From Chloroflexi bacterium UBA4733 (GTDB lineage Bacteria; Chloroflexota; UBA4733), in the NCBI GenBank assembly GCA_002404055.1, contig DHIZ01000357.1, positions 1,013 to 15,427 of the forward strand: a stretch of DNA of 14,415 nt, given 5' to 3'. Of this stretch, positions 7,051 through 14,085 are shown in pieces (within the stretch, counting starts at the first letter, position 1; each line of letters opens with the position of its first letter). The position numbers and the translations under genes were made by a program. A model generated the notes under the pieces. That model made no database searches, had not been told where the DNA came from, and was given only the letters and a program-made list of their open reading frames with translations.

Positions 7051-7080
7051 TTGACCGTGCAAAAGCTGGCACGGTAGCAT
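7051..7080 (+). promoter_or_regulatory. sigma70-type promoter for yceD
   Basis: TTGACC (7051-7056), an 18-nt spacer and TAGCAT (7075-7080) match 5 of 6 and 4 of 6 consensus bases. The predicted start is about 30-35 nt before the yceD GTG. It lies back to back with the MEDS promoter, with 30 bp between the two -35 boxes. Confidence 0.5.
7054..7075. promoter_or_regulatory. inverted repeat inside the yceD promoter, candidate operator
   Basis: ACCGTGC (7054-7060) and GCACGGT (7069-7075) are perfect inverted 7-bp arms separated by 8 bp. The repeat runs from the last bases of the -35 box to the first base of the -10 box, where a bound dimeric regulator would block polymerase. As RNA it would not be transcribed from this promoter, so a DNA-binding site is more likely than a hairpin. 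The regulator is unknown. Confidence 0.4.
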
Positions 7081-7119
7081 GAGGGCAACCCTGAATGCGA
7101 GAAGGAGCCATCGTTTCCG

Positions 7120-7671
7120 GTGCAATATAACGTCGCACAGTTGCTCAAGTCGCCCGTCGGCGCCACTCGCGCCTATACCCTGGATGAGCCTTTTGGCTCC
7201 TCGGACGATGTCCCGTTTGCCGGCGCCATCCAGGGTGACGTGCAGTTCACGCACGTCAACAACGGCATCGTCGTCAACGCTCGCTTGCACGGGCCGGTGA
7301 CGCTGGAATGCAGTCGCTGCCTGGAACCATTCGTGAGCGACCTCGATCTCTCCTTTGCCGAGCGGTATATCTCCACCTTCGACGTCTACACCGGTGTACC
7401 GGTCCACGAACCCGAGGAGGACGAGGACGACGAAGACGTCTACACCCTGGATGCTCGTCACGAACTCGATTTGCACGAGGCGATACGGCAACAGGCCGTG
7501 ATGAACGTGCCGATGCAACCGATCCACGCAGCCGATTGCGCCGGCCTCTGCCCGATCTGCGGGGTCAACCGCAACGAACAGCCATGCGCCTGCCGCGACA
7601 CTCCCGTTATCGATCCACGTCTGGCAGCACTGAGCGAGCTGTTGGCGGGGAACGGTGGGGCCAGCGATTGA
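7120..7671 (+). CDS. yceD: YceD/DUF177 family protein
   Basis: DUF177 proteins are linked to 23S rRNA accumulation and are usually encoded next to rpmF (ribosomal protein L32). The 183-residue product begins VQYNVAQLLKSPVGATRAY, as in the family. It has the central VTLECSRCLEPF segment and an acidic stretch EPEEDEDDEDVY. The C-terminal cysteine cluster CAGLCPICG...CAC (C140, C144, C147, C156, C158) is likely to bind zinc. The GTG start at 7120 aligns with the family N terminus; GAAGGAG (7101-7107) lies 12 nt upstream, a long spacing. No other start codon fits. There is no rpmF after it: only 44 nt separate its stop from the converging coaD gene. A promoter with an inverted repeat precedes it. 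Confidence 0.88.
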   Translation: MQYNVAQLLKSPVGATRAYTLDEPFGSSDDVPFAGAIQGDVQFTHVNNGIVVNARLHGPVTLECSRCLEPFVSDLDLSFAERYISTFDVYTGVPVHEPEEDEDDEDVYTLDARHELDLHEAIRQQAVMNVPMQPIHAADCAGLCPICGVNRNEQPCACRDTPVIDPRLAALSELLAGNGGASD

Positions 7672-7715
7672 TGTCGCGGCCCTGCTCTTCGCCTCGCACT
7701 GAACGGTATTGGGCT

Positions 7716-8216
7716 TCAGAACCCGTAGCGTCGCCGCAGGTACTGCTCCACCGAGGGCGGCACGGAGCCGGGGATGAGGCGGCGGCCCTGTTCGGCGGCC
7801 TGGCGGACGAAGGTGGAACTGAGGTGGGTGTACTCCGGGCGAGCGATGAGCAGGACGGTCTCCAGTTCCGGCGCCAGTTTGGCGTTGGCGATGTCCAGCG
7901 CAAACTCCAGCTCGAAGTCCGTCACCGAGCGCAGCGCCCGCACGATGGCCGCCGCGCCGCGATTGTGGGCGAAGTCGGCCGTCAGGCCGTTGAAGGCTTC
8001 CACCTCGACGCCCGTCAGCGCGGCTTCGACAATTGCCTCGTTCAGCATCTGGAGGCGCTCCTCGACGCTGAAGCTGGGCCGCTTTTCCGGGTTGCGCCCG
8101 ATGCCGACGATCACGCGGTCGAAGAAGCGGCGGGCGCGCGTGAGGATATCCAGGTGGCCGTAGGTGGGCGGATCGAAGGTGCCCGGATAGACGGCAAGAT
8201 GGCGGTCAGGCGCCAC
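7716..8216 (-). CDS. coaD: phosphopantetheine adenylyltransferase (coenzyme A biosynthesis)
   Basis: CoaD transfers AMP from ATP to 4'-phosphopantetheine to give dephospho-CoA, the penultimate step of CoA synthesis in the cytoplasm. The 166-residue product has the expected length of about 160. The nucleotidyltransferase signature YPGTFDPPTYGHLDI (from residue 10) includes T18-x2-H21, and the C-terminal LSSTFVRQAA segment matches the SSTxVR motif. The start is GTG at 8216-8214; GGAGGA (8230-8225) lies 8 nt upstream. The start lies inside the 3' end of the aldo/keto reductase gene, overlapping by 11 nt, so the two are probably one operon with coupled translation. The frame stays open upstream, but only through the reductase gene in another frame. 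Confidence 0.95.
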   Translation of the reverse strand: MAPDRHLAVYPGTFDPPTYGHLDILTRARRFFDRVIVGIGRNPEKRPSFSVEERLQMLNEAIVEAALTGVEVEAFNGLTADFAHNRGAAAIVRALRSVTDFELEFALDIANAKLAPELETVLLIARPEYTHLSSTFVRQAAEQGRRLIPGSVPPSVEQYLRRRYGF

Positions 8217-9162
8217 GGTCGTCGTCCTCCGCCGCCTGCGCTTCCTCGCGCAGGCGCTGCTCCTCCTCGCGCCAGGCCAGCAGGATCTTCTTGATCTCCG
8301 CCGGGTCGACCTCGGTGACGGCCACGTTGTCTTCCAGTTCCTGCGCGCTGCGGGCGCCGGGGATGGTGACGGCGATCGCCGGGTTGACCAGCGACAGCCC
8401 CAGCGCCGCCTCGCGCAACTCCAGGCCGTTGGCAGCAAAGAACTCCTGCATGGTGTGGACGCGCTCCAGCACCGCCGCCGAGGCGTCTCGGTAGCCCACA
8501 TGCGCGCCGGGGATGGGGCCGGTGGCCAGGATGCCGGTGGCGTAGGGGCCGCCGTTGATCACGCCGACGCCCAACTCGGCGGCGCGCGGGATCAGCTTTT
8601 CGCCGGCAGAGGTATCCAGCAAGGTGTAGCGGCTGTGCGTGATGACCGTCTCGAACTCCCGCGTCTCGATCGCCTCCAGCAGCAACTCCGGCGGCCCACC
8701 GGACACGCCGATGTGCTCGACGACTGATTCCGCTTTCATCCGGCTGAGGGCGGCGTAGGCCCCTTTGCGGCTCATTATGAAGGGCAATGCGGAGTGTTCG
8801 ATGTCGTGGATCTGCACAAGGGGTAGGCGGTCCATGCGCAGTCGCCGCATGCTCCCCTCCAGGCAGCGCATCGTCGCGTCGTAGCTATAGTCGAAGCCCT
8901 CCGGCAGGTAGCCGACCTTGGTCGCCACCACCGGCCGCACGTTGCCGCGCATGCTGCTGAGGTAACGCCCGATCAGTTCCTCGCTCTTGCCCCGGCCATA
9001 GAGCGGCGCGGTATCCCAGTAGGTGACGCCCAGCTCCAGGGCGCGATCCAGCGTCTGGAAGACCTGATCGTCGCTGACGCCGCCGTAGAGGGTGACGCCA
9101 GCGCCACCCCAACCGACCTCGCTGACCTCCAGCCCGGTCTTGCCAAGCTGCCGCGTACGCAT
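8206..9162 (-). CDS. aldo/keto reductase, L-galactose/L-fucose dehydrogenase-like
   Basis: This is an NAD(P)-dependent oxidoreductase with a TIM-barrel fold and 318 residues, the normal length. The N-terminal RTRQLGKTGLEVSEVGWGGAG is typical. The catalytic tetrad is visible as D and Y in YWDTAPLYGRGKSEELIG, K in VATKVGY and H in LVQIHDIEHSA. HDIEH together with GYLPEGFDYSYD resembles plant L-galactose dehydrogenase and bacterial D-threo-aldose (L-fucose) dehydrogenases, which oxidise the sugar C1 to a lactone; this subgroup is from memory. The ATG at 9162 has AGGAGG (9173-9168) 5 nt upstream, so the in-frame ATG at 9198 is unlikely. TATTAT at 9194-9189 may be a -10 box without a clear -35. 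The gene overlaps coaD downstream by 11 nt. The sugar specificity is not proven. Confidence 0.88.
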   Translation of the reverse strand: MRTRQLGKTGLEVSEVGWGGAGVTLYGGVSDDQVFQTLDRALELGVTYWDTAPLYGRGKSEELIGRYLSSMRGNVRPVVATKVGYLPEGFDYSYDATMRCLEGSMRRLRMDRLPLVQIHDIEHSALPFIMSRKGAYAALSRMKAESVVEHIGVSGGPPELLLEAIETREFETVITHSRYTLLDTSAGEKLIPRAAELGVGVINGGPYATGILATGPIPGAHVGYRDASAAVLERVHTMQEFFAANGLELREAALGLSLVNPAIAVTIPGARSAQELEDNVAVTEVDPAEIKKILLAWREEEQRLREEAQAAEDDDRGA

Positions 9163-9236
9163 TGCGTCCTCCTGTTGCTGTCGGAGGGATAATAGCACGG
9201 CACTGTGTGGCGATACTGTCCCATCAAAAGCAACTT

Positions 9237-9258
9237 GATCTGAGACGTTGCTCAGATC
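9237..9258 (-). terminator. stem-loop after the flippase gene, likely terminator
   Basis: GATCTGAG (9237-9244) and CTCAGATC (9251-9258) are a perfect 8-bp inverted repeat around a 6-nt loop, about 150 nt past the flippase stop. Going on along the minus strand, AAGTTGCTTTTGATGG follows, which contains a short T-rich stretch. It fits a weak intrinsic terminator for flippase transcription, placed just before the reductase promoter. Confidence 0.45.
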
Positions 9259-9260
9259 CC

Positions 9261-9307
9261 GCGTAGACCTGTTACGCCTCGACCAAGCGCAACACGTGGT
9301 TGCCGCT
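9261..9307. repeat. two further hairpins next to the terminator-like stem
   Basis: GCGTA (9261-9265) pairs with TACGC (9273-9277) around 7 nt. AGC plus GCAAC (9286-9293) pairs with GTTGC plus GCT (9299-9307), with one bulged C and a 5-nt loop. With the 9237-9258 stem they form three inverted repeats in about 70 bp. The 246-bp gap between the reductase start and the flippase stop (9163-9408) holds no convincing gene. Confidence 0.4.
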
Positions 9308-9408
9308 ACATCGGCGTTGGACCTGGATTGGGCTTATCCTGAGCAGCAGGCTCGCGCGCTGGTCGGCGTTCGTCAGCACCCATCATCCGCTGACAGACGG
9401 CCGTATGT

Positions 9409-10872
9409 TCAGTGGACCGGCGCTCTGGACTTGCCGAACTTCCACCACCCGGCCCGTGCCAGCACCGGCAGACAAAGCACGAGGTAGATCGCGAGTTGCC
9501 CGAGCAGCGTGTCGGCGGCGCGCCACGTCGGCGCCGCCGGCACGGGAAGGACGTGAGCGATGCCAAGCAACAGCACCCCGCAATAGGCGGCCGGGAGATG
9601 GATGCTGACGACGAAGGACGCCGCTGCGTGCTTCGGCCTGGCAAAGTGCTGGTGTGCATACCACAGCAGGCCAGTCGACGTCGCGACATAACTGAGCGTC
9701 GTGCTGGCCGCCACGCCGGTCAGGCCGTAGCCATGCGCCATCGCCAGCAGCGCGCCGCCCGTGCCGATGGCGATGGCGACGCCCTGAATCAGGAAGGTCC
9801 TGTAGAGCTTGGACAGGGCCACGAAGAAGGGCTCCAGGCTGTAGCGCAGGATCAGGAAGTTGGCGCCGTACACCAACACCTGCGCCGGCACGATGCCGGC
9901 CGCGTAGCGCGGCAACACCAGTTGGATCAGCAGCGGTAAGAGCAGCACACCGACACCCGTCACCACCGGCAACAACGCACCGAGCAGCGTGCTGCCGCGC
10001 ACGACGTAACGCTCGATGTCCGCCGGTACCCGCCGTTGCTCAAAAGCGCCAACCACACTTGGGATGAGACTGCGCCCGATGGCGGCGCCCACGATCTCGG
10101 CGTAGCCGGCAACCAGCAGGGCGATGCCGTAGAAACCGAGCGCGGCGGTCCCGGCCATCGCCAGGATGACCAGTCGGCCCGTATTCTTGGCGGTCACTTG
10201 CAGCAGGCCATTAACGGCAAACTGCAGACCAACATGCACCTGCGCCTTCATCCTCGGCCAGTCGAATTGCCAGTGAAAGCGCAGTCTGCCGCTGAGCATG
10301 AGCAATGCAGTGCCCAGCAGTGGCCAGGCCAGTTGGGCGACCAGCAGCCCGGCCAGGCCGAAGCGATAGGTGAGCAGGGCGGAGCAGGCCAGGTTGATCA
10401 GGCTGGTCAGGACGTCGCCGCGCCCCGCCACCCAGAAGCGGCTACGCGCCGTCAGCACCGCCAGGCAGAGGTTGTAGACCTGCCGCCCTAGCAGCACGGC
10501 AGCCACGATCGCGGTCAGGCGAAGGTCGAACGGCCAGCCGAAGCCCGCTGCGGTCAGCAACAGCAGCACCGTGAGCAGCAGCGTGCTGATCAGCGTGAAG
10601 GTAAAGGTCACGTCCTGTGCCCGTGTCGCCTCCGCCGGGCGGTCCGTGCTCTCGTAGCGCACCATCTCTTGCTGGAGCGCCCAGGTGGCGCCGAGGCCGG
10701 CATAGGGACCGAACTGCCAGAGCACCTGAATCGTCTGGAAGATGCCGTACACGGCGGGCGTCAGCAGGCGCGCGATCGTCAGCCCCACCAGACCGGAGAT
10801 AGCAGAACTGACGAGCACGCTGGAAGTGAACACCGACGCCTGGCGCCATACGCTGCCTGCGCGTACCGCCAT
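9409..10872 (-). CDS. polysaccharide flippase (MOP superfamily, Wzx-like)
   Basis: The 487-residue integral membrane protein is predicted to flip lipid-linked sugar units across the cytoplasmic membrane. The N-terminal segment SSAISGLVGLTIARLLTP and the following YGIFQTIQVLWQFGPYAGLG are typical of the Polysacc_synt/MOP family. Around 12-14 hydrophobic segments are spread over the whole length, for example TLISTLLLTVLLLLTAAGF and LVILAMAGTAALGFYGIALL. The ATG at 10872 has GGGAGGA upstream at about 9 nt. It is divergent from the epimerase gene, with 79 nt between the starts. The neighbouring epimerase and glycosyltransferase support a surface-glycan role. The transported glycan cannot be read from sequence. 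Confidence 0.9.
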   Translation of the reverse strand: MAVRAGSVWRQASVFTSSVLVSSAISGLVGLTIARLLTPAVYGIFQTIQVLWQFGPYAGLGATWALQQEMVRYESTDRPAEATRAQDVTFTFTLISTLLLTVLLLLTAAGFGWPFDLRLTAIVAAVLLGRQVYNLCLAVLTARSRFWVAGRGDVLTSLINLACSALLTYRFGLAGLLVAQLAWPLLGTALLMLSGRLRFHWQFDWPRMKAQVHVGLQFAVNGLLQVTAKNTGRLVILAMAGTAALGFYGIALLVAGYAEIVGAAIGRSLIPSVVGAFEQRRVPADIERYVVRGSTLLGALLPVVTGVGVLLLPLLIQLVLPRYAAGIVPAQVLVYGANFLILRYSLEPFFVALSKLYRTFLIQGVAIAIGTGGALLAMAHGYGLTGVAASTTLSYVATSTGLLWYAHQHFARPKHAAASFVVSIHLPAAYCGVLLLGIAHVLPVPAAPTWRAADTLLGQLAIYLVLCLPVLARAGWWKFGKSRAPVH

Positions 10873-10951
10873 GCGTCAGCATCCTCCCGATCAACCAGTA
10901 CTGCCTCAAGATACCGGCTACACTCAGTATCGTTTCGCTGCAGGGGGGCAT

Positions 10952-11968
10952 ATGGACTGGTCAGGGCGCCGGGTGCTCGTCACCGGCGGCGCTTCTTTCA
11001 TCGGCTCGCATCTCGTCGAAGCGCTCCTCCAGCGCGGCGCCCGGCTGCGCGTGGTGGACGACCTCAGCTCCGGCCGTCTGGCCTACCTGCGTTCCGCCAT
11101 CGCCGCCGGGACTATCGAGTTCCTGAAGGAGGATTTGCTGCGGCCCGGCATCGCCAAGGAGGCGGTCCAGGGGATGGAGTATGTCTTCCATCTGGCCGCC
11201 AACCACGGCGGGCGGGGCTACGTCGATCTGCACCAGGCAGCCTGTGCTTCCAACCTCACGCTGGACGGCCTGGTCTTCCAGGCCGCGCGAGCGGCCGGCG
11301 TTGCCAAGATCGTCTACGCCTCTTCCGGTTGCGTCTATCCCAACTACCGCCAGCAGAACCCTGACGAGTTGCTCTACCTGCGCGAGGACATGGTCGGGCC
11401 CCCCTATGACGCCGACAACATGTACGGTTGGGCCAAGCTGATGGGGGAGATGACCCTGGCAGCCTTCAGCCGGGAATACGGCCTGCCCACGGTCTCCTGC
11501 CGCTACTTCACCGTCTACGGCGAACGGGCCAAGGAAGACCACGGCCTCGTCGCCATGATCGCCCGCGCCTTCATCCGCCAGGACCCCTTCGAGGTGTGGG
11601 GGACAGGTGAACAGATTCGCAACTGGACCTACGTGGCCGACATCGTGGCGGGGACCATCCTGGCGGCGGAGCGCATCGACGACGGCTGTGCTGTCAACCT
11701 GGGCGCCAGCGAGCGCATTCGAGTACGCGACGCCGTCCAGGAGATCCTTGCCGCGCTCGACCATCACCCCACGCTGCGCTTCCGACCAGATATGCCGACC
11801 GGTCCCTTGAATCGTGTAGCCAACAACGCGCTGGCCCAACAGCGCCTCGGCTGGCAGCCGAGCGTCACCTTTGCGGAGGGCCTGCGCCGCACCATTGCCT
11901 GGTACACCGCCAGCCACGAGGCCGAGGACGTGCGCAGCCGCCTGGCGCTGGCCCTGACCGAACGCTAG
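10952..11968 (+). CDS. NAD-dependent sugar-nucleotide epimerase, GDP-mannose 3,5-epimerase-like
   Basis: This is a 338-residue extended SDR enzyme acting on a nucleotide sugar in the cytoplasm. The NAD site TGGASFIG is at 11-18, with acidic D36/D37 after the second strand. The catalytic region has SSGCVYP at 124-130 and YGWAK at 158-162 (Y158, K162). FEVWGTGEQIRNWTYV matches the substrate-domain signature. The segment LAANHGGRGY and the cysteine C127 in SSGCVYP match the positions seen in GDP-mannose 3,5-epimerase (LAADMGG, SSACIYP); that enzyme uses the cysteine as an acid/base. UDP-glucose 4-epimerase-like activity is the alternative. The ATG at 10952 is preceded by AGGGGGG (10942-10948). 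The open frame extends upstream into the flippase antisense strand, but without family similarity. The glycosyltransferase follows 13 nt later. Confidence 0.88.
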   Translation: MDWSGRRVLVTGGASFIGSHLVEALLQRGARLRVVDDLSSGRLAYLRSAIAAGTIEFLKEDLLRPGIAKEAVQGMEYVFHLAANHGGRGYVDLHQAACASNLTLDGLVFQAARAAGVAKIVYASSGCVYPNYRQQNPDELLYLREDMVGPPYDADNMYGWAKLMGEMTLAAFSREYGLPTVSCRYFTVYGERAKEDHGLVAMIARAFIRQDPFEVWGTGEQIRNWTYVADIVAGTILAAERIDDGCAVNLGASERIRVRDAVQEILAALDHHPTLRFRPDMPTGPLNRVANNALAQQRLGWQPSVTFAEGLRRTIAWYTASHEAEDVRSRLALALTER

Positions 11969-11981
11969 CCGCCGAGTCGCC

Positions 11982-13253
11982 ATGCACCTGCTCATCCTTG
12001 GCATGAACTACGCCCCGGAACAGACCGGGATCGGCCCCTACACGAGCGGCCTGGCCGAACACATGGTGCAGCACGGCCACCGGGTCACGGTGGTGACCGC
12101 CTTCCCGCACTACCCGCAATGGCGTCAGGATGCCTCGTATGCCCACGGACGGCGCTTCGTCCATTGGGAGCGCCAGGGCGTGGCGCTGCGCCGTGGTTGG
12201 GTCAGCATCCCGCGCAATCGCAGCGCCAGGCAGCGCGTTGCCTACGATACCTCGCTCGCCGTGACGGCGCTGCTCAACGCGCTGCCGTTGCGCTCAGTTG
12301 ATCTGGTCCTCAGCATCTCGCCTCCCTTGCAGTTGGCGCTGACCGGTGCGCTGCTGGCGGCGCTCCATCGGGCGCCGTTGCTCCTCTTGCTGAAGGACCT
12401 CGTGCCGGATGCCGGCGTCGCCGTCGGCATGCTGCAGCCGGGCCGGCTGCTCCAGATGGCCCGGCTGCTTGAGCGCTTCGTCTATCGCCGCGCCGACGGC
12501 ATCATCGTCATCGGCGAGGGTTTCCGCGCCAACCTGGCAGCCAAAGGAGTCTCGCCGGACGTGATCACCTACATCCCCGATTGGGCAGATACGGCTCGCA
12601 TTCGCCCGATGGCGCGCGACAACGCCTTCCGCCGGCAGCTTCAGGTTGGTTCCGACCAGTTGATTATCCTGCACACCGGCAACATGGGCGCAAAGCAAGG
12701 GCTGCGCACCGTGATCGAGGCGGCCGCACTGCTGCGCGATGTGCCGGAACTGCTGTTCCTGCTGGTCGGTGACGGCGCGGAACGCCACGAGTTGGAATCG
12801 CTGGCGCAGGTACAGCGGCTCAGCAACGTCCGCTTCCTCCCGCTACAACCGGCGGCCGACCTGCCGGACATGCTGGCGTCCGCCGACCTCCTCCTGCTCA
12901 TCCAGCGGCGCGAGGTCACCGATGCGGTAGTACCGTCCAAGCTCCTCGCCTATCTCGCTGCCGCACGCCCGGTCCTGGCAGCCGTCAACCCCGCCAGCGC
13001 CGCCGCCACGATCCTGACCGCCAGCGGCGGCGGCATCCTCGTGCCGCCCGAGGAGCCGGCGGCCCTGGCCGGCGCGATTCGCCGCTGGCGCAGCACAGCG
13101 ACTGATCACTCCGGCCCCGCCCAGCGCGCCCGTTCCTTCGTTGTGGAGCATTACGGCCGGCAGAACGTGCTGGAACGGTACCGGCGCTACCTGGAGGGCT
13201 GGCCGAGGTCCACACCCGATCAGGGACCAGCGGCCGCCACGATGCGGCGATAA
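11982..13253 (+). CDS. GT4-family glycosyltransferase, WcaI-like
   Basis: This 423-residue GT-B glycosyltransferase should add a sugar from a nucleotide donor to a lipid- or glycan-linked acceptor at the inner face of the membrane. The N-terminal domain starts LLILGMNYAPEQTGIGPYTS and continues VVTAFPHYPQW, close to the colanic-acid enzyme WcaI. LLKDLVPDAGVAVGML and YIPDWAD follow. The C-terminal donor-binding domain has ILHTGNMGAKQGL, LLVGDGAERHELE and VPSKLLAYLAAARPVLA. The ATG at 11982 is 13 nt after the epimerase stop with no strong SD, which suggests translation coupled to the upstream gene in one operon. Sugar donor and acceptor are unknown. The 77 nt after its stop hold no recognised feature. 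Confidence 0.92.
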   Translation: MHLLILGMNYAPEQTGIGPYTSGLAEHMVQHGHRVTVVTAFPHYPQWRQDASYAHGRRFVHWERQGVALRRGWVSIPRNRSARQRVAYDTSLAVTALLNALPLRSVDLVLSISPPLQLALTGALLAALHRAPLLLLLKDLVPDAGVAVGMLQPGRLLQMARLLERFVYRRADGIIVIGEGFRANLAAKGVSPDVITYIPDWADTARIRPMARDNAFRRQLQVGSDQLIILHTGNMGAKQGLRTVIEAAALLRDVPELLFLLVGDGAERHELESLAQVQRLSNVRFLPLQPAADLPDMLASADLLLLIQRREVTDAVVPSKLLAYLAAARPVLAAVNPASAAATILTASGGGILVPPEEPAALAGAIRRWRSTATDHSGPAQRARSFVVEHYGRQNVLERYRRYLEGWPRSTPDQGPAAATMRR

Positions 13254-13330
13254 CTGGCGCAGGTAGTTCTCCGCAATGTCACTGCGCAAGTGGCCAGCGG
13301 GCATGGGGCGTCGATGGAGCGATGCAGCCG

Positions 13331-13681
13331 TCAGGCGGTCACCAACTCCAGCAGCGCGTGACGCTCAGCCGCCGTGAGGCCGGCTTCACCTTGCCGCAGC
13401 GTCAGCGCAGCATTAATAACGACCGGCGTTAACGGAGCGGGATCGGCGTCAACATCGCCATCCAACGCCGCAACGCGCAGATTGGGCACTGCCTCAATCT
13501 GCCGGATGGCGCCGAGTACCGCCTCCAGGAAGCTGGGCGCCTCGCGCACCACATCGGCGCTGACCGTTCCACGGTCGTCGTCGGAGAACGCGACATCACC
13601 GCAGCCGGCCTCGTACAGCGCGTCAAGCGTTTCCTCGTTCAGGCCGCCCCGGACCTTCAAGGTAAAGGCATACTCAGCCAC
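13331..13681 (-). CDS. small protein, second gene of an overlapping pair, function unknown
   Basis: The 116-residue acidic protein begins VAEYAFTLKVRGG, followed by ETLDALYEAGCGDVAF, REAPSFLEAVLGAIRQIEAV and a C-terminal ALTLRQGEAGLTAAERHALL. From memory, this resembles a family of small proteins of the form EYxFTLKF...EAGCxDA...REAxSxxxAVxxA, encoded beside a small HAWG-containing protein as here. I do not know a proven function. The GTG start at 13681 has AGGAAGGG ending 6 nt upstream and overlaps the upstream stop by 8 nt. An in-frame extension to 13969 would run through the upstream gene and is rejected. An antitoxin-like role is only a guess from size, acidity and coupling. Confidence 0.75.
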   Translation of the reverse strand: MAEYAFTLKVRGGLNEETLDALYEAGCGDVAFSDDDRGTVSADVVREAPSFLEAVLGAIRQIEAVPNLRVAALDGDVDADPAPLTPVVINAALTLRQGEAGLTAAERHALLELVTA

Positions 13682-13910
13682 GCTGTTCCCTTCCTGCACT
13701 GCACCGATCAACCGCACGCCGAATCGCCTTACCGTGGTTATCGGCACTCGTCGGCGTGCTCCAGACCCAAATCTGGGGACAACTGATGCAGAGCACCACG
13801 CCCCAGGCATGGCCACGACCCGAGCGCTTCTCCACCGTGCAGCCAAGCGCCTCGGCGTACTGCAAGGCGCCTTCGACTGACGGCTTGGGATGTCGGGGGC
13901 GTCCAGGCAT
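13674..13910 (-). CDS. small basic protein, first gene of an overlapping pair, HicA-like in outline
   Basis: The 78-residue protein starts MPGRPRHPKPSVEGALQYAE and continues GCTVEKRSGRGHAWGVVLC, then CPQIWVWSTPTSADNHGKA and IRRAVDRC. The small size, basic charge, an N-terminal helix followed by a GxGHAWG strand, and a conserved-looking His recall the double-stranded-RNA-binding fold of HicA toxins, but sequence identity to HicA is not evident. The C-terminal cysteines could bind metal. There is no SD before the ATG at 13910; TAATTT lies 6 nt upstream, so a leaderless message is possible. The gene ends inside the start of the downstream partner (8-nt overlap). Confidence 0.7.
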   Translation of the reverse strand: MPGRPRHPKPSVEGALQYAEALGCTVEKRSGRGHAWGVVLCISCPQIWVWSTPTSADNHGKAIRRAVDRCSAGREQRG

Positions 13911-13997
13911 GGTGTCAAATTACCACATGGCAGCGGGGCCGAAGTGTGCCTGGCCGCGCCGAATCGCAATCAACCGGGCGTCGGATGGTCAGGTTGT

Positions 13998-14015
13998 GCT
14001 GAGTCCGACCTCAGC
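13998..14015. repeat. short inverted repeat between small genes
   Basis: GCTGAG (13998-14003) and CTCAGC (14010-14015) pair around 6 nt. No T-run follows on either strand, so terminator activity is doubtful. The surrounding 175 bp (13911-14085) contain no gene that I can support. Confidence 0.25.
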
Positions 14016-14085
14016 CCCGATGGCGGATTGCTCCTTAGCAGTGACAGCGAGGTTCCTGGATCGGCACTGCGCCTCACGCGGCGTC

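Noticed and set aside
8217..8501. Upstream extension of coaD
   Set aside because: The residues are Arg/Ser-rich and come from the reductase gene in another frame; the SD-led GTG at 8216 gives the normal CoaD length.
9248..9487. Plus-strand open frame of 79 codons across the flippase 3' gap
   Set aside because: It overlaps the hairpin cluster and the flippase end, has no ribosome binding site and no family resemblance.
10742..10951. Upstream extension of the epimerase gene
   Set aside because: The extra 70 residues are mostly antisense to the flippase 5' end and precede the NAD-binding motif; ATG 10952 with AGGGGGG upstream fits the family.
10961..12004. Minus-strand open frame of 347 codons
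   Set aside because: It is antisense to the epimerase, whose catalytic motifs are intact.
12843..13304. Minus-strand frame with SDIAENYLRQL near 13254-13304
   Set aside because: The short stretch looks protein-like, but most of the frame is antisense to the glycosyltransferase and I find no family or ribosome binding site.
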